NCBI GenBank assembly: GCA_900128585.1
Contig: LT642483.1
Span: 1 to 16,556, forward strand
Direction of reading: 5' to 3'
Origin: Stramenopiles sp. TOSAG23-3
Lineage: Eukaryota > Sar
Length of the DNA: 16,556 bases
A program made the position numbers and the translations under genes. Shown here one piece after another: positions 1-7,411 of the stretch. Below the pieces are notes generated by a model. That model did not search any database. It was given only the letters and a program-made list of their open reading frames with translations, and was not told the DNA's origin. Position 1 is the stretch's first letter, and the number at the start of each line of letters is the position of its first letter.

Positions 1-77
1 AGAAGAAAGAAGAAAGAAGAAAGAAGAAAGAAGAAAGAAGAAAGAAGAAAGAAGAAAGAAGAAAGAAGAAAGAAGAA
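1..77. repeat. Perfect heptamer microsatellite (AGAAGAA)n
   Basis: Eleven uninterrupted copies of the 7-bp unit AGAAGAA open the window, followed by a few degenerate GA-rich bases to about 90. One strand is all purine. It sits exactly at the window edge. That suggests the array continues outside and that the assembly stopped in it. The unit does not resemble a G-rich telomere repeat. Confidence 0.95.
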
Positions 78-90
78 GAGAAGAGACCTA

Positions 91-387
91 TAATTATTAT
101 TGAATCACATTATTACAAGCTAGACACTACCACCACCCAATAAAAATCCTTCCCTTCCGTTGTGTCCTGGCCGTCCCTGTGTCCACTACTCCTATATTTA
201 TAACACCACCACCAAAAAAATAATACATAATAAACTTTTGAAGAAACGGAAAGGAATGTTCTGAATAGAGCATATGGTATTTTATGTGATGTTGAGTTTT
301 CATTAAAAGGTTTTTTATTTTTAAGACTATAGTTAGGTAGTAAGGTAAGGTTGGTCCAATTGTTGGTCCCTTTGCACACGGACGGCA
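91..387. other. Upstream flank of the glucosidase II beta gene
   Basis: This is AT-rich non-coding DNA with A-runs (about 213-224) and T-runs (about 311-321). GC content rises in the last 40 bases before the ATG at 388. A GGTAAG sequence near 345 resembles a 5' splice site, but nothing confirms an intron. I see no clear TATA box or RNA gene here. Confidence 0.5.
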
Positions 388-2685
388 ATGTTGTGGGCAG
401 CGAGCGGGTTGCGCGGTCGGGGGGGCGTCGTGGTGAGGCTCTTTTTCTTTGTGGCCGTATGGTTTTCGACGACGGGGACCGGTCGTTCGGGGGAGGGGGT
501 AGAGGACGGGGCGACTCTCTTCTCTTGCGGTGAAAATGGGGAAAAATTTCCCCAAAACTACGTCGATGACGACTACTGCGACTGCCCGGACGGGTCGGAC
601 GAACCCTCGACGTCGGCCTGCAGCCACCTGCCGGGCTCTGTTTTTGCCTGCGGCAACGAGGACTGGAAGAAAGTTGTGCTTCCGTCGTCTCGGGTGGGCG
701 ATGGGATTTGTGATTGCTGCGACGGGAGCGATGAGCGCGGCTCTCCGAGCGCCGTGAAATGCCCAGACATCTGTGCGGCGAAAGCGAGAGAGATCATCGA
801 ACGGCAGATTAGTCAGAAGCGGGCCGTGCAGGCCGGGATGGAAATTCGGTCGGCTGTAATTAAGGAAGCGCACCGAAAATTTAGTTCTTGGAAGAGCCGT
901 TTGAAAGATTTAGACTACAACCTAAAACGCCTGAGGCAAGTTAAGGAACGAATCGTGTCCAAAAAGTACGAAGAGCTAGCTTTGGAGCGCTTGGAGGCAG
1001 AGGTCCTATGGGAAAACAAAGACGACGAAATGCCCGACGACGCGGACGCAGACGGTGTGCAAGATGCAAACGTCGGGTATATTTTCGAACGGGACCCAAA
1101 GACTGGGCGAATGCGGGCCGTCAGGGAAGACATTAACGATGGGAAAACGGTACCTAGTATAGAAGATGTGAAAAGGACGCAGGAGGCTGCGATGATCGAG
1201 AAACAGCCGGCCGAGAAAAGTGGAAGGGACGAGGAGGAGAGCGAGGTCATCGACCTTGGAGAATTAGAAAAGACGCCCGCGGACGAAGCCGTGACGACGG
1301 CGGCGGCGAGCGAGGGCGGCGATTCAACGCCCGCGGTGGAAACAGATGAGGTTGCGGACCCACCCCCAGAAAAGGAATACGTTGTGGCCTGCCCCGTGGC
1401 GGAAGAGGGCAAACAGAAGCACGAGGGAGGCGAACGGCTGCTCCGGCACACCATAGTTATTGGGGCCAACGAAACGCTGCTGAACGAGTACTTGGAAGAC
1501 GACCCCTACGTGAAGGTGGATATGCGGCGTGTTCTTCGTGCGAAATGGAGAGACCTGGGGAGCTTGTTTAAGCTGACGGGCTACGACCTCGCCGTTCTCA
1601 TTTCGGGTGAACCCCCCCGTGTCGAAATGGACAAGCACAAGCAGACGGTAAATTACAAACGCAAGCACCTCTTTCTAGGGCCAATATTTAACGGAGGTAA
1701 GAGCGGGTGGCGCCGCGGTCTGCGCTACATTTTCTCGTTCATTGGAATTTTTGTCAGCCCGGTCCGGCTTGCGTACGAAACCTATGACTACGCGTGGACG
1801 ATGGCTGCGCACGCCGCTGGGGAAATAGCTGGGTTCCTGCCGGACGGCATGACCACGCTCGTCAACACGAAAGAAATCCGGTACTCGAAGCTGGGGAACA
1901 GGACTTTCGATGCGTACAGAGACTACGTCGCACGGCCGATGTGGCGGTACGGGGGCTTGCGAATCCGAGGGTTGTACCGTCGGTGCGGGGGTCCCTTTGC
2001 TATGGAAGCAATCTGGGAAGCCGTCCCTGAGCTTTATCGGTACATGTACCCCCCGTTTGACGAAGAGTACAGGCGCCCGGCGGTGCTGGCAGTGATGAAA
2101 TGCCTCGACGAGGCCGAGGCCGAGCGAAAACGGCTGGAGGACGAACAGAAGACACTGAGCGAGGCCCTGGAAGCAGACTACGGTCCCCATGCCACCATGT
2201 ACCGGCTGTCGCAGTCCTGCTTTTCCAAACAATTTTCAGGCTACTCCTACTCCGTCTGCCCATTCCACAACGTGACCCAAGATTCTACGCTCCTTGGAAC
2301 ATGGCACGGTTGGGGTGATTTCAGCGACAACGACAAGGTTCCCGCGGATGGGACGGTGCCCGGGTGGCGCAGCTCGAAGCGTTGGTACGCTCCCTTCAGG
2401 AAGCAACAGGTGACGAACAAGACGTCGGCGAGAAAATCGTACCGAAACTGGCACTTCACGAAAGGCCAGCGGTGCTACCAAGGCATGGAAAGGAAGGTGC
2501 TGGTAAAAGTAGGCTGCGGGGTAAGTGAAGAAATTTCGGACGTCGCGGAAACCGATATTTGTGTCTACGAGATTAAGATGACGTCCCCCGCTTTGTGTGA
2601 CCATATCGAATTGAAAAAGTATACCGATATTGACACCTCTTCCGCAAAAGTTAGAAAATACTTTTCGTCCCGAGATGAATTGTGA
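388..2685 (+). CDS. Glucosidase II beta subunit (PRKCSH/GTB1 family), ER luminal
   Basis: This is the regulatory subunit of ER glucosidase II. In the family it holds the catalytic alpha subunit in the ER and binds mannose on N-glycans during glucose trimming and glycoprotein quality control. The 765-aa product has a signal peptide (hydrophobic core about 14-30) and then the paired LDLa-like cysteine modules, with CDCPDGSDE at 64-72 and CDCCDGSDE at 108-116. A coiled/acidic region follows (about 140-350). The C-terminal MRH domain (about 600-740) keeps the expected mannose-binding residues Q631, R702, E721 and Y727. The protein ends in RDEL, a KDEL-type ER-return signal, so the stop is real. 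Oddities are a central segment (about 430-560) not typical of the family, with a hydrophobic stretch at 447-459, and roughly 35 extra residues inside the MRH domain between Q631 and C696. No introns are seen. The start is the first ATG of the frame and fits the signal peptide. Confidence 0.95.
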   Translation: MLWAASGLRGRGGVVVRLFFFVAVWFSTTGTGRSGEGVEDGATLFSCGENGEKFPQNYVDDDYCDCPDGSDEPSTSACSHLPGSVFACGNEDWKKVVLPSSRVGDGICDCCDGSDERGSPSAVKCPDICAAKAREIIERQISQKRAVQAGMEIRSAVIKEAHRKFSSWKSRLKDLDYNLKRLRQVKERIVSKKYEELALERLEAEVLWENKDDEMPDDADADGVQDANVGYIFERDPKTGRMRAVREDINDGKTVPSIEDVKRTQEAAMIEKQPAEKSGRDEEESEVIDLGELEKTPADEAVTTAAASEGGDSTPAVETDEVADPPPEKEYVVACPVAEEGKQKHEGGERLLRHTIVIGANETLLNEYLEDDPYVKVDMRRVLRAKWRDLGSLFKLTGYDLAVLISGEPPRVEMDKHKQTVNYKRKHLFLGPIFNGGKSGWRRGLRYIFSFIGIFVSPVRLAYETYDYAWTMAAHAAGEIAGFLPDGMTTLVNTKEIRYSKLGNRTFDAYRDYVARPMWRYGGLRIRGLYRRCGGPFAMEAIWEAVPELYRYMYPPFDEEYRRPAVLAVMKCLDEAEAERKRLEDEQKTLSEALEADYGPHATMYRLSQSCFSKQFSGYSYSVCPFHNVTQDSTLLGTWHGWGDFSDNDKVPADGTVPGWRSSKRWYAPFRKQQVTNKTSARKSYRNWHFTKGQRCYQGMERKVLVKVGCGVSEEISDVAETDICVYEIKMTSPALCDHIELKKYTDIDTSSAKVRKYFSSRDEL

Positions 2686-2799
2686 CTGGACCATGCATGT
2701 GTAAGTAATAACTGCTTGACATTTTCTCTTCCCCCCGCCCACCGCACCCTTCCCTTGTCGATGACGATAGAATTCTGAGTTGATGCCGATATTTCTGCA

Positions 2800-2845
2800 T
2801 ATCGCCCAGTGTGCATTTTGCATTCCGGGCGATAGCGAAATGCAC
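2800..2845 (+). other. Two interlocking inverted repeats (alternative hairpins or pseudoknot)
   Basis: TATCGCCC (2800-2807) is complementary to GGGCGATA (2827-2834). GTGCATTTTGC (2811-2821) pairs with GCGAAATGCAC (2835-2845) over 11 bp with one G-U. The arms run a, b, a', b', so the stems interlock. The loop between a' and b' is zero bases, which strains a full pseudoknot. Two mutually exclusive hairpins are therefore the simpler reading. It lies about 115 nt after the glucosidase stop, probably in the 3' UTR. Confidence 0.6.
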
Positions 2846-3470
2846 GAGTTTTTTGTGTGGCAGCTGAACAACCAAGTCTTATGTTTTAATTTCTGAGGCA
2901 ATTTCTCCCCTCTCCCTGGTGCAAACGTTTTGAATGTTTCTTTTCCAACCACTGAGATGTCTAACAACCGTATACTTTGCTTTCACAGAGTTTTTTTATT
3001 ATTATTTCTTAAACCATACGTCTTCTTCTATTATAAATAAACATTCATTCAGACCATTTATCATAATTGATAGGAAATATAATAATTACTATATGATAAT
3101 GAATATATAAGTAACAATTCGGCAGTTATTGCTTTTTACGTGCTATCCGTATACTATATTTCTTCCATTTATCTTTTCAAAAAATACAATTTTGAAAATA
3201 GATGATTAAAAAATATATATTTAATACATACTGTATCTATGTTATTAAATTAAAAAAAAGGAAAGTGTTCTTCTTGTTGTTATATTTATTAGAAAGAACG
3301 ACTATTATTCAGCTATTAAATAATTAATATTGTAAAAGTTAAAGTGTTCCATCATCATAATGGTCGGTTGTTATGACGATTTTTTGAATTCAATAATTCT
3401 AAATATGAAAGTAAAAAAGTAAGAATGAAAAAGAGAGTGGCTCAAATAACCGTCATTTTCACGCACTTCA

Positions 3471-3471
3471 T

Positions 3472-3508
<37 letters not shown>
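3471..3508. repeat. TACA/TA microsatellite
   Basis: A short TACA stretch passes into an uninterrupted AT run (3484-3507). It ends about 60 bases before the ATG of the C2/coiled-coil gene. It could supply a TATA-like element, but its length and purity fit a simple microsatellite. Confidence 0.85.
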
Positions 3509-3566
3509 TATACGGAAAACCAAGAAAGGTTTGTTGGTTGAGGAAGTGTAATATTTTAAAGGAATA

Positions 3567-6407
3567 ATGGACTCGCCCACACGAGAGTTGGCGAATACGC
3601 TGGCGGCAGTTGACCGCGACCTGGAGGAGATGGAAAAGCATCAAAGGGAGCACGAGACCATTTTGAACGATTACGATAGACTGTCAAAGACTGACGTTGG
3701 AATCAGTACAAAGCCGGACGGCACTGTTGACTTAAAAGACTTGATCGCTCACCATAGGTCGAAAGCGTTGGGAAATGAACAGCCCACATACATCCAACCG
3801 GGGCCAGGCTTCCTGCACGGGACCGTAGTCGCCGCGAAAGACTTGCACGCCGCAGACGGCACGTGCGACCCCTTCGTTAAGGTCAGCTACGTTCCCCCGG
3901 TAGAGGGCACTGTGAAAACAAGCATGATCTTTCGCTGCAAGGAGACAGTCCACACCACTGGGGTAGTCCCCAAAACCACGGAGCCGACGTTTGCCGACGG
4001 TGCGTTCATTTTCGAAGTCGCGCCCCCCGCCGCCGGCGACGGGGTGCCGTTTCATATTGAGAGTGACTGGTCGCGCCTCCAAGGCGACTTGCTCTTTACG
4101 GCATACGACTGCAACAATGGCATGCGCAACGAGCGCATGGGCCAGGTCGTGTTTCCCCTTCGATCGTTGGTAGACGGCACCTCCCCCTCGACCGTGGAAG
4201 GGGGTCCGCAAAAGATCCACGACCGGTGGTTCGACATGGAAACCAGCGGAAAATCGAAGAATAGCAGCCCCAAACTCCGCCTGCAAATGACTCTTATCCT
4301 GCCCAACGAGGTAAAGCGCTCCGTGGGAGAGTATGATGAGGTCGAATTCAAAGACACAGTGGCGGGCGGAGTCGCGCGTGCGTTGGAAGACGAGGACGAA
4401 AACGACTTTGAGCACAAGATGGCCGACGGGCTGGGGAGCAGCACGGAAGAAGAGGAGGCCGCACCCTTGAAAGCCGTCCAGGCGAAGAGAAAGAAGAAGG
4501 TGAAAAAGAAGACGAAGATAAAGATAGACCGGGGGGCAGAAAGAAGGGAGCGAGAGCGAAAGCTGATTGCGAAGGAAAACCTGATTCTCCAGATGCGAAT
4601 GGAAAAGGCGATGAAGGACCGGGCGAAGAGGCCCTCCCCGTACGGCGTGAACAAAGCCTCCTCCATGAAACAGTTCAACGCGGACAAAAAGAACGCCAGG
4701 GAACGCCTCGCGAAGCGAATCGCGGACGAGGACAAGATTCTGAAAGAGCGAATCGCGAAGGTCCGTGGGCGGCCGAAGAAAAACCGCTTCGAAGGCATGG
4801 ACGAAACGTTGATCGCGGAGCACCACGCAGAGCAAGCGGCAAAGGACAAAAAGAAAGCCCTTGAAGTCGCCGGGAGGAGGTACAAAAAGCAGATCGAACT
4901 GATGGAGCAGATAAACAACTTGACTGCCGAAATCCGTAACGTTCGCGAGGAGGCCAGCCTCCTCAAAAGCAAGAGTCAGCGGCTCGAGACATCCACGAAG
5001 AAGAACGCTGCCCTGCTGCAGAAGGCTTTGGACCGGAGAGAAGAGCGAGAAATCAATATGCAGCGAGAGAAGAAAGTCCGAACCAGCGCCCTGCCCAAAG
5101 GAGCCCGCTCATCCCTGACAAAGTTTGCGGAAGCCCGCGAGTCGGACTTTACAAAGTTGCAGCGCGAGTACGACGCCCAGAATGGTAAAGATTCAAAGCC
5201 ACAGGTAAAGGAACTGTACGGGGGGGATGACAAGGAAGGCGAACTGGACGATTTGAAAATACAGCTGCGCCATGCCTCGAGTACATACGAGCAGAAACAG
5301 CGGCGGCGGCGTGAACTGGTGAAACAGGCGAAAACGTCCCGCGAGCGGCACAAGGAACTGACGAAGGACATCGAAGAGGCTGACATAAAGCTGAAGGAAG
5401 TCGAAAAGCGTCGCCAGCACCGAATCGCAAAGTTCAGCAACAGTCCCGGCAAGCCTTCGAACGATGCGGAAGAGCAATACCGAATTGAACAGGTCCACAA
5501 GATCAACCAGCAAGAGCGGCAAACGAAGATAGAAATACGAAGCTTGGAGGCTGAGATAGAAGAGTTGGAGTACACGGAGAAAATGCGAAAGGAGGCGCAC
5601 GCGGACGAATTGGCAGAGCTGAAGATGCGCATCGCCGATGAAAGCGACCGGCTAAAAGCTGCCACCGAGAAACGCGATGGTATCAAGGCGGAAGTAGACC
5701 AGATTGAAAGCGACAAAACGATCCATGCCTTGGAGAGTGAGGTGAGGGACTTGCGGCACCTTGCCGCATTGTGTCGTGTGAGCGAGTCGAATCGCCGAGA
5801 GCTTGAGCGACTGACCCCTCAGAGCAGTGTTGTGGTGGACTCTGAGGGTAGCCTGGAACGCGCCGAGGAGGAGGAGGAGGAAGCCGTTTCCGATGAAGAG
5901 GCAGAAGACGCCGTGGAATCGAAGGTTGGCGAGACCAGTGCAGGCCGAGACGAGGAGGTGGGCGAAGATTCCGCAGCTGAAGAGGATTTGCAAAGTCAGA
6001 TCTCTGAGAATGAGGAAGAGCTGGAGGAAATGTCCGGGGGCAACCAAAGAGAAGAAGAGGAAGAGATCTCAGCAGCCGAAGACGAAGAAGCCGTTGAAGG
6101 TGGCAAGAACTCTGTCGTCGATTCGGAAGAAGAGCTGGAAGGGGGCGGAATTTCTCTCGACGAAGAGGAGGGTGGAATTTCGTTCGTCGAAGGAGAGGAC
6201 GATATGGACGATGGTGGCATTTCAGTCGACGACGAAAATGAGGGAGAAGGCCTGCGATCAGACGAGGACGACGAGGGAGGTATCTCGGTGGACGACCACG
6301 ACCAGGAAGACGAGAGTGACGATGATTTGTCCATGTTAGAAGATACAAGTAGCGAAGATGATGAGCAAGGTACCATCATGGACTTAAGCCTTAATGAATC
6401 GGTATGA
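3567..6407 (+). CDS. C2-domain / coiled-coil protein with long acidic tail, function unknown
   Basis: I do not recognise this 946-aa protein as a named family. A C2-like beta-sandwich spans about residues 78-250. Its first loop carries D97 and D101 (AADGTCDPFVKV) and its third loop D181 (YDCNNGMRNERMG). The second Asp expected in that loop is Asn, and a later one is Glu, so calcium binding may be weak or lost. A lysine-rich basic patch follows at about 305-325 and could be a nuclear signal. Then comes a long charged heptad-like region (about 325-750), predicted coiled coil. The last 190 residues are a Glu/Asp/Ser tail with four GGIS motifs (860, 869, 883 and 904). The pattern suggests a membrane-touching or scaffold protein, but that is inference. 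The ATG at 3567 is preceded by AT-rich leader and fits the sharp change in composition. No introns are seen. Confidence 0.85.
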   Translation: MDSPTRELANTLAAVDRDLEEMEKHQREHETILNDYDRLSKTDVGISTKPDGTVDLKDLIAHHRSKALGNEQPTYIQPGPGFLHGTVVAAKDLHAADGTCDPFVKVSYVPPVEGTVKTSMIFRCKETVHTTGVVPKTTEPTFADGAFIFEVAPPAAGDGVPFHIESDWSRLQGDLLFTAYDCNNGMRNERMGQVVFPLRSLVDGTSPSTVEGGPQKIHDRWFDMETSGKSKNSSPKLRLQMTLILPNEVKRSVGEYDEVEFKDTVAGGVARALEDEDENDFEHKMADGLGSSTEEEEAAPLKAVQAKRKKKVKKKTKIKIDRGAERRERERKLIAKENLILQMRMEKAMKDRAKRPSPYGVNKASSMKQFNADKKNARERLAKRIADEDKILKERIAKVRGRPKKNRFEGMDETLIAEHHAEQAAKDKKKALEVAGRRYKKQIELMEQINNLTAEIRNVREEASLLKSKSQRLETSTKKNAALLQKALDRREEREINMQREKKVRTSALPKGARSSLTKFAEARESDFTKLQREYDAQNGKDSKPQVKELYGGDDKEGELDDLKIQLRHASSTYEQKQRRRRELVKQAKTSRERHKELTKDIEEADIKLKEVEKRRQHRIAKFSNSPGKPSNDAEEQYRIEQVHKINQQERQTKIEIRSLEAEIEELEYTEKMRKEAHADELAELKMRIADESDRLKAATEKRDGIKAEVDQIESDKTIHALESEVRDLRHLAALCRVSESNRRELERLTPQSSVVVDSEGSLERAEEEEEEAVSDEEAEDAVESKVGETSAGRDEEVGEDSAAEEDLQSQISENEEELEEMSGGNQREEEEEISAAEDEEAVEGGKNSVVDSEEELEGGGISLDEEEGGISFVEGEDDMDDGGISVDDENEGEGLRSDEDDEGGISVDDHDQEDESDDDLSMLEDTSSEDDEQGTIMDLSLNESV

Positions 6408-6599
6408 ATTCGTCGGTATTAACTGTTGATTTTTAAAGCAGACGTAACTCTATCGTATACCTACGTTAGGGTAGAAGCACAAACGGGTCTCTGCCCACTC
6501 ACATCCGCCGCCCCTGACTCCCGCCGCCCGCCTGTGCAGGTGGGGTCTCATACTGTCGCGGGCTTGTTTCACGTGTACCTTGCCCCCTTCTTCTGTTCG

Positions 6600-6722
6600 G
6601 TGAGTTCTGGGCCCCTGCCTTGTTCTGGTTAACGTTCGTAAACTCTTCGTCAACGTCTTTCAGCTCGATACGAGTTGGTTTCAGCCTCAACATCTTTTGA
6701 ATACTAACTATATCCTACGTAG
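6600..6722 (+). other. Candidate spliceosomal intron in a non-coding transcript or UTR
   Basis: A consensus 5' splice site G|GTGAGT starts at 6600. A perfect TACTAAC branch-point sequence lies at 6702-6708. The next AG after a pyrimidine-containing stretch (CTACGTAG) ends at 6722, about 15 nt beyond the branch adenosine. Spacing and motifs fit a 123-nt intron. It is outside any coding frame, so it would belong to the 3' UTR of the C2 gene, a long 5' UTR of the GYF gene, or a separate RNA. Confidence 0.4.
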
Positions 6723-7209
6723 CGGGGTTGTCGTTTCTGTCCGAGTGTGAATGCACAACCTTCGTTTCGAACAGCAAACTCTTCAAAAGAATCTCTGTCT
6801 CTTAACAAATAATCGACCTTCTTCAAGCCAACAATCTATTCTGTATGTATCCAATAGATGTAGTTTTAAAATATATTAATCTATTAAAAAGTAAAGTGTC
6901 GTGAGAGAAGACTTAGTAATTCGCGAGAACGTGAAGAATAATTGCACAAAGTGAATAATCGATTGAAATGAATTGAAACCCCCCAAGTTTAAATTATTAT
7001 TATTTCAATAACATACACACAACAGTATATAAACTTTATAATAATTATATAGACTAATAATATTAATAATTTTCTTCTCTTATTGTTGCTATAGTAGTAG
7101 TGTACATAGACACACTATACTTATAAAAAAAAATATTATTTTTTTTAAATAATGTTTTTTTGAATAATTATTTATTATGTGTTTCTCCTCCTCCTCCTTC
7201 TTCTTTAAA

Positions 7210-7227
7210 GTTGAATTCAAATTCAAC
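7210..7227. repeat. Short near-palindrome
   Basis: GTTGAATT and AATTCAAC form 8-bp arms around a 2-base centre. It sits about 185 bp upstream of the GYF-gene ATG and is followed closely by TCGATCGA. It could be a dimeric transcription-factor site, but AT-rich palindromes also arise by chance. Confidence 0.3.
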
Positions 7228-7411
7228 CAATGTCGATCGATAGCATTTAAACACATTGGAAATTTTTTTTAAATGAATGTTCACTTCAAAGATATGAAAT
7301 TAGCCAAGTTTTTTTTTCATCTAAATTGAATTGAACAAAGGAATATCCTGATTGACGAAAGGAAAGAAGACTGGTGCCATAGTGTACAATTTTCGTCATA
7401 TTTTTGAAAGT

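Larger units (their letters stand above)
2686..3566. other. AT-rich spacer between the glucosidase and C2 genes
   Basis: The first 280 bases are mixed in composition and probably 3' UTR. They hold a GTAAGT 15 nt after the stop (2701), a pyrimidine tract (about 2720-2757) and two interlocking inverted repeats (2800-2845). From about 2990 to 3560 the DNA is extremely AT-rich. An AATAAA at 3036-3041 could be a poly(A) signal, though such hexamers are expected by chance here. I see no gene. Confidence 0.6.
6408..7411. other. Spacer between C2/coiled-coil and GYF genes
   Basis: After the stop, a GC- and pyrimidine-rich island (about 6478-6630) interrupts otherwise AT-rich DNA. A candidate intron (6600-6722) begins in it. 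From about 6840 the sequence is very AT-rich, with oligo-A/T tracts (about 7127-7160), a CTC/TTC stretch (about 7183-7206) and an 18-bp near-palindrome (7210-7227). The reading frame across 6426-6632 lacks an ATG and matches nothing I know, so I do not call a gene. Confidence 0.55.

Noticed and set aside
2518-2525. GGTAAGTG inside the glucosidase gene as a 5' splice site
   Set aside because: The MRH domain reads straight through with its spacing and conserved E721 and Y727, so no intron is removed here.
3732-5716. Several long minus-strand frames opposite the C2/coiled-coil gene
   Set aside because: They are Ser/Phe/Leu-rich mirror images of Lys/Glu-rich coiled-coil codons and show no domain.
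6426-6632. Possible small protein after the C2/coiled-coil gene
   Set aside because: The frame begins with TTG, not ATG. It has no recognisable domain and sits on a GC island with splice-like signals.
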